Assembly: GCA_030248295.1 (NCBI GenBank)
Contig: JASANH010000390.1
Location: 62,001-126,000, forward strand
Source of the DNA: Mesodorylaimus sp. YZB2_4
Taxonomy: Eukaryota; Nematoda; Enoplea; Dorylaimida; Dorylaimidae
Length of the DNA stretch: 64,000 nt
Direction of reading: 5' to 3'
The translations under genes were made by a program, and so were the position numbers. Position 1 is the stretch's first letter. Each line of letters opens with the position of its first letter. Below the pieces are notes generated by a model that saw only the letters and a program-made list of their open reading frames with translations, was not told the DNA's origin and searched no databases. Positions 20,506 to 32,391 of the stretch are shown here, one piece after another.

Positions 20506-23185
20506 TCCCGCAAAAAAAGTGATGACGATATACTGCGATTGCCACGTTTGTTTTACGCGCTGCGGTAGGTGTGCGATGTTATGTGAGAATTTTTGTCTGC
20601 CCTGTTAAGTAGTTGGACTGAGTTTTCCCTGGTTGCCAAAAGGTTGCTATTCTTGCTTCCGAGTAAACTATGCAATATTGACGACACAGTCCGTGCGTTG
20701 ATGACCCAGACTTCCTCCTTGGACCGCCTGGCACGGTCAGTACGTCATGAGGATCAGCAGGCACCAAGTTTACGTCAAAACAATTAGGTCGGTGCAACCT
20801 AGTCGGATCATGTCAGAGACGCAGACTGGGAGACGGGATGGTCTCGACAGACGTAATAATCATGGGCATCTTTTGTTCTTCGTCAGATGGGCGATAAGAT
20901 GTCATCGTGGACATGTGCCTCGTAACAGACAGCCGAATGGTCCTTGGGAGTGAATTGGTCTTCCGGTGGCACCCATAACTGAATCAAGGCAGTTCATGGC
21001 ACAAAACGGATGGCACCGAGACGATTTTCATCGATCCCTTCTTACTTGTTAGCAAAACAGTAAAAGTGCCTTTTCGTACGTTGTTGAGTTGGAGATTGTT
21101 GGGTACATCATGTTTTCGAAACTGATGTTGTGACCTAGTTTTGTCGTCATTGAGTGGGAAGTTTGTGAGATCGATTCGCACGTTCTTTGTCCCTCCTGAT
21201 CAGTCCCCTGTCATTTTCCGCCTACTTTCCTCATCGATCCTCGACCATTTGCTTCATAGTTCGTGATCGAGAATATTTCCAGCGTCCACGCCGACCGGAA
21301 GGAAAGAACATGCGCCTGTATAATTATCTTGTTGATACAGGAACAGCTTCTATGATCATAGACGCAATAGGACCGGACGTTGAACGTATCAGTAGCCAAG
21401 TATAAAAGGGCATCGCCGGTCATGAACTTTGTACAACGAAGCAGGATCCCGACGAGCCAGCAAGAGTCAACCTAGCAGGTAAGTGATATTGTGTGGGATG
21501 TGATGTTTGACCACAGCGAGCAAAGTAGGGCCAGAGGGCGTACTCAGAGATGACCTTTCCCCGGCCTGTAAGCTGAGGGATGAGAGCTTTGATAAATAGG
21601 TTAGTGCGTGAATCGATGATCGATGGTCCATCAACAAACTTATCATTATCAATTCTGTGTCGTAATAAGGGGCTAAGAGAAATGGCAACTTGCGCGCTCC
21701 ATTTCTCTTCGTCCTTTGTGAACCTGTAACTGGATGACAGATGGGCACCACTTCTGTGGAATAACATTTCCTCCAGAGATTTGACATTTTTCGCGAGCCT
21801 GATATTCCCATCTAACTTAGTTTCTCTGCAGATCTGGCTTGTTTTCACTGTAGAACCTACGCTATCCGTTAAATGCAGCTAAAGCTCTATTCATGAAAAG
21901 AAAGGTCACGCAAAATGTCAAAAGGATATCGTCGTCGAATTCAGGTTATACCTTCGGCATATTAGTGTTTTTGCTTCATCTGCTCTTCGCAAACCCACGC
22001 TTTTAAATAAAGAGACAGGTGCATCGAATATTTTTGGAATATGAACACCGAAACTAAATTAGCCGCTACGTTTCCACGAGCTAGTAGGTGATGACCAGAC
22101 ACAGGCCCCCCCGAAGAGGATCTAAAAGGCAAAGGCTGAGTCTTCTAAATTTGAAACTTATCGCTGAGTTTCTTTTGTGGTCAAAAGGCGAAAAAATTAT
22201 TTAAGCTTGGATGTCCAGCTTTTAAAAGAGCCATTTTCATGATTCTGCGTCACTGAGCGTGTGCCGGGTCTCCCTGAGGGCATTTAATAGACTGAGATTG
22301 TAGTTTAGCTGTGAGCAGGGACAGTGATAGGGATAGCTATCCAATATTCAACCAGCCCAACTTAATTTGCATTCGTTTCGCGTATGACGTAAAAGGCCAG
22401 TTTGCATAAAGAGGTAATAAAGAAGAAAGATCTGTGCCCCATTTTGTCATTTCGTGCTGCCTTAGGCAAGCGTCCCCTACGTTCGGACAAGATAACATGT
22501 TCGCCGCTGTCAACTACTCCCCTACGGTATTGGTGCTTGCTGTTGGAATCGTGCAGGTACAGTATAGTCCGCTGCCTCTGTTCCCCATTACTGGCACACA
22601 CCAAATGGCTCTTTTATTTTCAGTTAGCACTATGCGATCGTGGTATTCTTGATGAGAGAGGTACGGTATGTATTTGAGCTGATCATAGCGGCACTATTCC
22701 AAAGACGGCTCAACTTATCACGCTTGCACCCCATAAATACCGCCACGCTTGTGATTCTTAGGCTGGGTCTATCCGGCTAATCATCTGATTTGATCATTTT
22801 GTTTTCCCCTAGTTCTACGCATTTGTAGTCAACGGCATGGCCAAATGAGGGAGCAGCCCAGGGAGGAATCCTAAATATATCGTGGTGCGCTGCCAAATCG
22901 CTTTGGGCAACACTAACTGGTCATAAAGAAGGCGAAATGCCAGACGCCCACTTCAGCTATATAGCTGATGCAGCGTCGGACTGTATCCTTTATGTCGTGA
23001 GAATAGAAGATTCATGAATCTTTTAGCAAACTTCCTCTACGTTTGCTCTTTGCCACTTCCTCTTTGACTTAGACACAAGGGATTACGTCCGAGAGCCTAA
23101 AATGGAGTAGGTCTATGGGCTCGACCTAATGAGATTAGCCGAGGGGACGTGGGAAAGACAGGCCAGTAAAGTCACTAGTACGTGG
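20506..23185. other. Intergenic, no gene recognised
   Basis: Between the GPCR stop and the Ig-protein start. Minus-strand open frames at 21420-21848 and 21467-21811 overlap each other and resemble no family I recognise. No repeats or RNA genes seen. Confidence 0.5.
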
Positions 23186-25230
23186 ATGGCCATGGCGAAT
23201 AGAATGCTCTTCTCATGGCTTTCCTTTTTCCTCGTGTCAGATTTGGCCGCTGGCTCCCAATTGACCATCGTCGAAGAACCGCAAAGTCTAACTTTGACGC
23301 CTGGTGCCGTATCGGAACTGCGTTGTGAAGTTTTCGGCACACCCGTGCCTACCATCACCTGGTTGCATAATGGCAACGTGATGCGAATGGGCGAGAAACC
23401 GTACCCGTTCCAGATGCCATTAGGAAGTGGATCTCCGGTCATGGCTGAACGGTTGAGCAATCGAGGAATGCGCACATTCCAAATGGCTACCACCAGTTCC
23501 AAATTCGCCATCCCCTGCGCCGATGCCAGACGAGCGGGTGTGTACACATGCCTAGCTAACAACGGACGAGAGACGGTCACGGCCAATGCAACTGTTCTGG
23601 TGGAAGAGAAAGGTGAATGATAGTGCGTGATTAGGGGGTCCTAGCCTCGTCTGGCACCCTGAAGAGAAATAATACTCGGCGAGTGTGACATATGCTCCAC
23701 ACCCGTGGTCACCTGACATCAAGCGTGACCTGTGACCCACCACGGCCGCGTGCGATTTGTGCTCACTCTGTTTACTCTATAGGCAATGCTCTGTGGCAGA
23801 CTGTCCGCTGTCCTCGAAAACGTTCTGGTAAGTCATGCATTCACTGTCCGCACCCGCAGTCATCATGCAATTCTTTTTTAAGACCGAGCCTTTTTGGGCA
23901 GCCCGGCTGAGATCTACATGTGGACGGAGTCGAGAATGGAGCGACCGGGTGTGTCTGTGCAGTTGATGTGCAGAGCGTCAGGTTACCCCAAGCCTAAAAT
24001 CAACTGGTACGAAACCAACATCGAGGACGCCAGCAGCGAGGCGCAATCTCGAATTAAAATCACACCAGACGACGATCGCTATCTGGTAATGATGCTACCC
24101 CGTGCATACTGTAGTACCCTGGCCCAGCACTCATCCTAGTATTATCAAAGAGGCCATGCTTTCAGGCAGTCTCATGCGGCGCTAGGTCGGTCGACGGGGT
24201 ACCGTATCTCGTTTAGCTATGAATAGGGCCTTAATGACGCTCGCTCATGCTGCGTTAAGACAAGAAGGTCAAGCAATGAAAATTTGGCCGATGTCGATAA
24301 AAGGGGCATTTAAAACAGTTAGTCGAGTCTAAGCGTGCGTCAGATTTAGAAATGTCCACATCACCTGACATTTACGAGTGATTTGAATAAGTGACCGAGC
24401 AGAGCGAGCCCGATTGACGTCAAACGAATATCTTGCAAGGTCATTAAGTTGGAAACTCCTCTCTAGCCAACATGTCAATTAGCCTTGGCTCGCTCGTTCG
24501 TCCCTTGTTCTCCCTTATCACTGCTTCCTTTCCACGTCTTATTAGTTTGTCATAAATTAAGGTTACAAAGAGAATATCGTCCCATTGACGTCAAGATCAG
24601 GTTTACAGCTTCGAAGTTTTCGAGTCACTAAGCAAGCGTAGGCGAAGAAAATTATAGCTGACCCTAGGCCTAGGCCTCCTAATCAGTCATTCTCGGGCGT
24701 TCATTTTGTTGACGAGGCTAGTAGGAAAGGCGCGGTCTAAATATGGAAGAATGAATAATTTTAAGTAATTAGGTAATGACGAATTTGAATAATGAGGAAC
24801 TAGTCTAGCGGCGAAATGTACGGGCCTGATTATTCCAATTAGCCTGTTTATCCTCGGGGATCTCGATCGACCTATGCAACGCCTCTCACTACCACGCAGC
24901 ATTTTAGGCTCTTGACCTTTAGGCATGTGATTTTTACCTACGACTTGTAATAAAGCTTTGTGTTTTTAGTTGTTATCGAATGGAGACTTGTTGGTGAAGA
25001 AGACCCCGGGCGGACCGCCCATGAACATGTTCCAATGCGAGGCTGTCAACGAGCTTGGAAAGAATGAAGTGACGGTCATGTTGCTGCAAATTCTCGACGA
25101 CACCAATAAGAACGAAGGAGCCGAGAGAGTGTCAACGAGCGAGGAAAAACAGGGAACGGCGGAACGAGAAAACATAGACGATTCAGAGAAACCAATTTCT
25201 CCTTTGATAAGCTCGAAAATGTCAGCTTAG
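23186..25230 (+). CDS. Secreted two-Ig-domain protein, ZIG/ImpL2-like
   Basis: Exons 23186-23612, 23783-23827, 23883-24085 and 24970-25230 sum to 936 nt (311 residues). A signal peptide (MLFSWLSFFLVSDLAAGS) follows the start; an in-frame ATG lies upstream at 23129, but 23186 or 23192 places the hydrophobic segment near the N-terminus. Ig1: LRCEVFGTPVPTITWLHNG to GVYTCLANN. A short linker with CPRKR follows. Ig2: VQLMCRASGYPKPKINWYE, then NGDLLVKK, then MFQCEAVNELGK. The WTESRMERPG stretch and the NGDLL motif match nematode ZIG-2/3/4-type proteins and insect ImpL2. ImpL2 binds insulin-like peptides; nematode ZIGs act in neuronal maintenance. The acidic, Ser-rich C-terminus has no membrane segment. 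The first insulin-like gene lies 1.9 kb downstream on the same strand. Confidence 0.85.
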
Positions 25231-27138
25231 GACAAACGAGCAGGTGCGTTATAGGCCGACAAGAAGCCACTGTCCGTTTTTGCAACTTATTCTCACGTTA
25301 GTCGTTTTCTTTTTAGTTGAAAGAAACGATATTTTCATCTGTTCGATTACTGAAGAACATGTTTGGGTGATCTTTAAAAGGATAGAAAAATACTCGTACC
25401 TTTCTCCGCCCTCATTAGTGTGACGTTTATGAAGCAGGGTGAATTCGTGTCGTGTTTTTATCATTTCATGCTTGCTACCTGTTCCCATATGGGAAACTTG
25501 ACCGACACGATATTTTCATGTTGACGACCAAGCTAACATACTTTTGGCAGGACTCGTCGGATACGCAAATCTGGTATTTTCAGCACGAAACAAGGGTGCC
25601 CTTAAAGGGAGCATCCTTCTTCCAAAAAAAAGGAGCAAAAGATAAGACCTATCAGCTGCTATGCACATTCCCTTGCACACGCCACTGATAAGACAAGATA
25701 ACAAGACTAAGCTGATAAGGCTGCACCTACAAAAGCGGCCTAATTCTTTCTTATTCAAATGAATCCAAGGCGTGGGTCGACAAGCTTTTGTATGTAAGGC
25801 TACGATAAAAGTGAGATTTTGCGAATCAGGCTTGGCCACCCGCTCTCACGTGACGCGTATACTTTCCTACACTTCCCGCCCGTCCAATTAATTCGGTTTT
25901 GTAACAGGGGTCCGAAATGGCGCAATTTAGCATTGGAGGAAACTTTTTGTTCGAGTTTCGATGGAAAAGGATGTTTTGTACTTTAAATAATGAAGCGTGG
26001 TGAAAAATAACCAACCACCATTGATATCGGCGGGTGAGCGGAGCGAAGGCAGATATGCGTAGGCGATGGCGTAAACGAGTACGATCTGCGTCGATGTCGA
26101 TACTGGTGCCACAAATCATTTGTCTAATTATCACTCGTTGTGCACAGGGCGCATGGCGGATGTAGAGGATTGGCACGTACGAGAAGAAGCTCGGCTCCGC
26201 GTGAGAAAAATAATAGTTCCCTATTGTTGAAAAAGGTACTAAGACGAGGCGGCCTTTTAAACAGCCGAGTCTTTAAATTTATTCAAATCGTAATCACTTT
26301 CGTCACAGAGTAGGAATCGTCTTAGTCTTGCTCTATCATTTATTCCTTCGCGTTGCGTCAACAGAGTGCCCCTTATATACAGTATCTGTGCGTATTCCAT
26401 GGGATGAGCGTCTTGTGACTCCTCGAATATTAGGCCAAGTACTGACTTTAAGACTAGTGAGGTGAGACGATACGGAGAGGTCAAAGGAGAAGAAGGACCA
26501 GGCATCAAAATTATTCATATTCGAATTTCGGAAGCACAAACTAGTACCGAGTCAACATCTGATATTCAATCGCCCACCCTCTCTGCTATGCCAACGAAAA
26601 CATGTCTGGCTGACTCCTATTTAGGTATTTGTTGTACCTATGGATCTAGTGAGGGGGAATCCTGATAACGCCTTTTCAGTTGCTTCCGGGAGGACTACCA
26701 GGACGCCGAATTCGTCCTGAGTGTGTGCCCAGGAGTGGACGTGAGTTTTTCGATGGGTCTAACTGGCAGGTATCTGTTGCACACCTGTTTAATTAGTGGA
26801 GAGGATACGTAGCAAAGCAATAAGGAAAACCGTTGAAGACTTTGACCTTGTTTATGGTGCCAAGCCAGAAGACCTACGGGACACAAATCTCATCATTCTG
26901 TCGAATCGAGACGACCTCATTCGGCAAAGGTGTTTTGGCATTGACCAAAGTAGGAAAAAGCTTCTTATATAGGTAGCCTTGTAAGTCTCACTGAAAACCC
27001 ACCTGGCCGATGTCATGGATACGGAGCAGGTATGGAGCCGATAAGAGCACACCGACGCGTTGCGCTAGTCAGCCATCCCTGTTTGATGCATAAACGGTTG
27101 ATCATTTACAGGTTCGTCTTCTGAACGGGTACAAGGTC
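25231..27138. other. Intergenic between Ig protein and insulin-like gene 1
   Basis: No conserved coding sequence. A short open segment between an acceptor-like TTTTCAG (ending ~26681) and a GTGAGT donor (26740) could be a 5' non-coding exon of the insulin-like gene, since an acceptor (TTTACAG, ending 27112) lies just upstream of its ATG. This is a guess. Confidence 0.4.
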
Positions 27139-27634
27139 ATGTCGTCGTTGGGAATGGCTTTCTTGTCTCACAATACGAGATGGTTCCTTTTCGGCTTGGT
27201 CATTCTGGCAATAATCTCAGCATCGCCCAATTCGCAGACTCGGGCTGCCCAGGCCAGTGTTCGATTATGTGGTGATAAATTGGTCAAGATGGTCATGGGA
27301 TTATGTAAAGGATGTATACAAGGCACGCGGTTGGATTCAGTGGCTAAACGAGGTAAGCCACTATCCCCCCTTTTCGTGCCTGTGTTAATACAGTGATGTC
27401 TTAGGTCAATGGAAGTCACTAATGGTGGATGAAGCTTTTGACGGCCTTACGGGGCACGACGATTATCAAGAGCCGCGAGGAAATGGTGCGTATTATTATC
27501 AGAGAGGAACGAGGCGATCGGGCATCGCTACCGAGTGTTGCGAGAGAACGTGCAGTTTTACTTATTTAAAATCGTTTTGTTGCGAACCGAACAGCGGCAC
27601 GCAATTGTCCCAAGTAGCGGACACAGTGATATAA
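27139..27634 (+). CDS. Insulin-like peptide precursor 1
   Basis: Two exons, 27139-27352 and 27405-27634 (444 nt, 147 residues), joined across a 52-nt intron. The hydrophobic signal segment is WFLFGLVILAIISAS. B chain: RLCGDKLVKMVMGLCKGC (C-x11-C plus an extra Cys two residues on). A connecting peptide rich in Asp and Tyr follows. A processing site (RGTRR) precedes the A chain SGIATECCERTCSFTYLKSF, which is followed directly by two cysteines. The A-chain pattern CC-x3-C-x8-C is canonical; the additional Cys next to the last one can pair with the extra B-chain Cys, as in nematode insulins with four predicted disulfides. It is secreted and would act on an insulin/IGF receptor of the DAF-2 type. 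The intron falls in the connecting peptide, as in many insulin genes. Confidence 0.92.
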
Positions 27635-28612
27635 GGGGTGGGAAGATTCCGTGTTGGCCTATTCCTTCACAATACTTCACTATCAGCAGCATTGAATACC
27701 CGTCACATATTGTATTCCATGCGAATATAATTCGTATCTACAAAAGCGTAGTTCTCCAAGGATACTGTACTTGTTCTCTATCTTTAGATCACAGAACTCA
27801 CCCGCCCCGTGCACTGTACTGTTCTGTGCTATATCATGCCGAGTTATACTAGCCTGTTAAGGGCTGCTCGTCAGCACCTCTGTTTCACTGTCGGTAATAG
27901 CCACCATTAAACTTACCAACTAGGCAAGCGCTAGGAGGGCGCTGGGATGTAGTTGTTGGTCAACGAAGGCATAGTTTATGTGCGGAACCATATTGAATAC
28001 GCTGAGTAAAAGTTGATCCTTTGCATCTGTCAAATGAGAGTGCGAGTGCTGGGGGGGGGGGGTGGTTGTCTGAAGCGAGCTTGCTTAGCTTTTTTACTTT
28101 TGTGAGCCACAACAGTTCATGTCTGGCTTTTCCAAACATGGAATTCAAACAAGCCACAAATATTCTTTGAAATGCGTCACAATCGCACGACCGCTTCTGT
28201 AACCTGCGTCATTCGGCAGCCCTCCATATTAGCTTTGATTATCCCAAGGGCTATCAGAGTAAACGAAGGAGGCTAGGACAAAATAAAATTCGGTATTAGT
28301 CTATTTTTGGGAAAGTAAATGTGGGGATGACATAGAGGACATGTTGACCATGGTTACACTCAAACGATATTTATTTTTGTAGATAACCATGAACATGATT
28401 AAACCTATCTTGACGAAAAATAGATGCTTGCAATATAATTTATGGAAAATACTAGCCTGTGAAAAATATATTGATTCACGGGGTACTGTATGCGCTTTTT
28501 AAATGCTAAACTAAACAGAGTAGAAATCTTACAACACGTCAAATACAATGCACATCTTCTGTTCTATGACACTCTAAAAGGATAACCTAAATAGCTACGG
28601 AAGATCTCACTT
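27635..28612. other. Intergenic, convergent gene ends
   Basis: 3' flank of insulin-like gene 1 and of the minus-strand transporter. Poly-G at 28051-28062. TTTATT at 28370-28375 is an AATAAA on the minus strand and a likely poly(A) signal for the transporter, about 240 nt past its stop. Confidence 0.5.
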
Positions 28613-31600
28613 CTAAATGGGTTCTCCGAGCCGGGGATAGGCCGCGGGCTGAGCACGCGGCGCCTGCTGCTGATAACCGGCGGCGTTATGGTTATCAATA
28701 CCGAAATGGTCTTCAGTGCCCCCTTCTCGAAATGCACTAACACTGATCTCGGGTCGAACCAAAATGCGAAATTTCTAGAAAGGTGGGTAGTCAGATGACA
28801 GCCATGTTATGGGTGTGGCGCGGAGACAATCTAAGCGGATTATGTCAGGTGCGACGAGTCCTGTGCCAATTGCTGCGGAATTCCCCTCACGTGCCAAAGG
28901 ACTCTCTTCCTTCCTGCCATCAGGTGATCATCCTCCCTGATCTTCTTCCCAAATCCGGTGCCGATCTCCTACCTGTGACGCTGTTCCGGGTGTAATTATG
29001 TAAATGTAGACGGCATAGACCGGCACACACAGCATTGACGACAATGCGATCACCCAACCAACTCCTTGGGCCCACGGTGGCAACGGTTGGCCGTGGTACT
29101 TCGCACCTTCGTATTTGACGAGACTGAACACGGTTACAAACTGAAAGGAGAATACGCTTAGTGCATGATGCGTGGAATCTCCTCTGAGTTCCTGACCGCG
29201 CATACAGCCGGGCACATGAAGACCCAGCAGAACTTCCAGTAGACACTTGGTCGATAACCGATCATATCTTGCAGGTGGTCGTACCATTTGTTGACTCCTA
29301 AGTGCAAACAGACAGGTGTGGATATCAGATGGGAACCAAGACCAGCTTACCATACAACCACGATATAGCAATGCATTCGAAAAACATTAGCCACAAAAGG
29401 GACCAGCCAGAAGCTGAGAAGTAGTCGAATATGTGGAAGACGTAGATACCACCCTGAAACTCCAGCGATACCGTTCTGACAAACAGTTGCGATTCTCCTC
29501 AGATAATTCCGTTTGACATAAAGCTTCATTTCTGACCATCGCGTTCTTGCTCACTCCCCCCCTCCATACCCTTCACTCCCCCCCATACGATTCACTCACT
29601 TTGCTTACCTCAGTCATCATACTCAGCCCGATCAGGTAGGATATGACACTGATCAAAGCAATGAACATCTCTCTTCTATATTTGACACGGAGCACTCGAG
29701 GGAACTCGTCGATAAGAGCTGTGAAGAAGCCTTCCATTGTGCAGAACTTAAAATAAGCAGGTTTCCGAAAATGTAAAAAGTTAAAAAAATAGGGCATACC
29801 TGGGAATCGACTCCGATCAAGAGAATCATAAAGAAGAATAATGCGGACCAAAAGTGCTTGCCGTACAGTTCCAAGATGCCGGTCGGATAAGCCAGGAATA
29901 GCAAGCTGGGACCTGAAGAGGATTCGCCACATCCAGAGACTAGAGACCAGCAGCTGATAAGGTCCTGGTCAGTCAAGTGTGCCTCTATTTCAACACATCA
30001 GGGAGCACCAAGCAGTAACAGTCAAATAAACGAGCCCGACACTCTTTGGCTTACCTCTGTCAGTCACGTCTGCGACTTTGACTCCTTGCATTCTTGCCAT
30101 GTAGCCGATGAAGGAGAAAATGACAAAGCCGGAGAAAAAGCTCGTTCCGCTGTCCATGCAACATATCATGATCGACTGCCTATAACCCAGAAGCCTTCAA
30201 GCAAGAACCACACACGCAGAGACACCCGACAAACTTGACAATGCCATTGTGATATGGATTGTAGCTACCCAATGCCACAATGGCACCCAGGGCTAAGCCG
30301 TATGTGAAGAATATCTGAGACACGGCTTCGATCCAAACGTCTGAATCCAACAGTTTAGTCATATTAGGCGTTATGTAGAACGCTATGCCATCACCGGCCC
30401 CTTCCAGGGTGACGCCTCGGAAGAATAGGATCAGAAGAAGAATGTAGGGGAAGACGGCCGTGAAATACACTACCTAAAGGAAAGTTGTGACTTTGTGTTG
30501 GCACTAATAAAGCTGTACTGTTGTTAAAGCTACAGTACAGCTCGCCCCTATCCAAGGGGATCAAGGCAGACGAAGCTGTTCAATCTTCCCAAAGAAGTGA
30601 TCTCTATTTTTCTACTCGAAATCTTGGAAATGCAATCGCTTTTCCAAGATTTCGAGCTGTTGACAATGAGCACGACTCGCAATCAGTTTCTCAATTCACG
30701 GGGGGATCATGAACCAGGTTTGAACCCGGGGCCTCCCGATAGGCAAGTTGGCATCTTACACCGAACCAATCGCCGCCCTAACACTACGGGGTCTCGGTTC
30801 CAATGCACATAAAGGGATGCTGAAGTCGAAACATGGGGCTGAAGCTATAACGTTAGTGGTAGACGGCCACAAGAAAACAAACAGACGAGTTGATATGGAC
30901 AGCGATAAGATTCTTTTACTTTTCCTGTCCATTTCACGCCTTTGAAAATAGCGAAATAGCAGAATACCCAAGCCAAGAATAGTGTCACTGCCAACTCCGG
31001 TCTCAGGCCGCCAACGTTGTCGATATATCGGCCTTCCGAGCGCAGAACTTCTCGCCTAAGATGCAATCAATGACAGCGGGGCTACTACGGCCTGATCTGC
31101 ACTTACTCCCAAAATTCCTTGGCTGGCGTGGAATAATTAGCAGCATATTCGCAAAATTTCCAATCTGACCTATTGTCCCACTCCTTGACCACCGAGTCCA
31201 TGAACCACTGCCTGCTCGAGCTGTTAATATTCTCCAAGGTGTCGTTGTAATAGATCATCATGCTTTCGTTGAAAGACTTGCAACGAAGTACAGCCATGCG
31301 GCATCGTTTCGTGTTCCACCAACCATTGCACATACTCCAGGGGAGAGTGAACGAGTTGTACAAATAGTATATGCCCCACCCCAAGACAATTATGTAATAG
31401 ATATTCAACCAGAAGGCCATGATGACTGCGGCCCAGCCCACCCCTACAAGGACAAAAGGCCTAAAAACGACTTCCGAATGCTGTGAGATAGTGGTTACCT
31501 TTGAGAATGGGACACAACTTCCATATGCCGAGTCCGCCAATACTGAGTAACTGCCCCCATGATGCCTCCAAAATGAACATAGGTACCCCGCAGAAGATGA

Positions 31601-32391
31601 GCGAGATGCAGTATGGAATAAGGAATGCACCTAGAACGCAGCAGTACGCTTTCGCTGACCAACTGGTGGGAGATGTACTGTTACGGTTCGATGGCCTGAA
31701 CCGAGTTATGCTTCTGTTTCCTACTCTTTAGATTGACAGTCAGTCCGTGCACCTGCAGGCATTTGCCAACGCGCACTTCAGGGTGGAAAGGCAGAACGTA
31801 AGAAATAAGCCAAAAGTATTCACTCTCTCAGGCACACAGAAAATCTTACACTGGCCGGTAATTAGCACAGTCCATGATTGCTTGCGCTAACCATGTGAGC
31901 GCTTCAGCCCCCCCCCCCCCCGGCAATAGTCCTGTCAGTAGCCTGCATTTTATCAGGCTATTCTCTACGAATGGAAATTATCAGCAAAAGCCTTACCTCC
32001 TCCGTTTTTGTAGCATCTGCAAAGAGAAAAGTTAGTGCCTACGTCAATCAGATAAACTAGCTGTCAAGTCTTACAAATATGGGAATCTCCAAATATTACC
32101 CAATCCCACCGAGTATCCAATGCACGAGAGAAAGAATTCGAAAACATTCGTCCACTTTTCGCGTTGCGGCAAATCTCTTAATTCGTCCTGATGTTGCTCC
32201 TCGACCGAACGCCTCTTATTGCCGCGTGCTGTCTGAGGTAGTCCATTGACGAATACGACATTCGGGTCATCGGGATCGACGTCCAACGAAGACACGATGC
32301 CACCACCAGCACCGATGGCCGAGCGAAGGGGTATCTTTTCGCTGGCCATTTCTTCGTCTCTGTTTTTCTTATTGCCTGTGCCCGAGTACAT
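28613..32391 (-). CDS. SLC6 sodium/chloride-coupled transporter, GABA-transporter type
   Basis: Minus-strand exons: 32391-32075, 32016-31997 (20 nt), 31630-31499, 31443-31107, 31055-30920, 30474 to ~30230, ~30180-30055, 29912-29800, 29746-29609, 29453-29351, 29297-29197, 29140-28973, 28774-28613. TM1 reads [18 protein letters not shown], with Gly rather than the Asp of monoamine transporters. The EL2 cysteine pair is in [13 protein letters not shown]6 reads [20 protein letters not shown], and TM8 [21 protein letters not shown] closely follows GABA transporters. The C-terminus begins [10 protein letters not shown]. The family moves GABA, betaine or amino acids into cells with Na+ and Cl-. In Caenorhabditis the closest named types would be SNF-11 or SNF-3; I cannot choose. 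The junction after SYNPYHN is unresolved: the frames do not join by a standard intron. Start chosen at ATG 32391, since upstream is closed by a stop. Confidence 0.88.
30615..30656. repeat. Perfect 16-bp inverted repeat (hairpin) in an SLC6 intron
   Basis: Left arm CTCGAAATCTTGGAAA (30615-30630), 10-nt loop TGCAATCGCT, right arm its exact reverse complement (30641-30656). It lies in the 445-nt intron between two transporter exons. Confidence 0.8.
30697..30790 (-). mobile_element. tRNA-like sequence, possible SINE family C
   Basis: On the minus strand: an A-box-like GATTGGTTCGGTG, a middle CTTGCCTATCGGGAGGC, then GGGTTCAAACCTGG containing a B box (GGTTCAAACC). There is no well-formed acceptor stem, so a functional tRNA gene is unlikely. 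No body shared with families A or B was seen. It lies in the same transporter intron as the 16-bp hairpin. Confidence 0.4.

Noticed and set aside
21420-21848. 142-codon minus-strand open frame
   Set aside because: Overlaps a second long frame, has no recognised domain and no splice context that extends it.
23129-23185. Upstream ATG for the Ig protein
   Set aside because: In frame, but it would put 20 or more polar residues before the hydrophobic signal; the later ATG gives a normal signal peptide.
26681-26739. Short coding exon before insulin-like gene 1
   Set aside because: Splice-like signals on both sides, but the translation resembles nothing and the insulin ATG already has a signal peptide; at most a 5' UTR exon.
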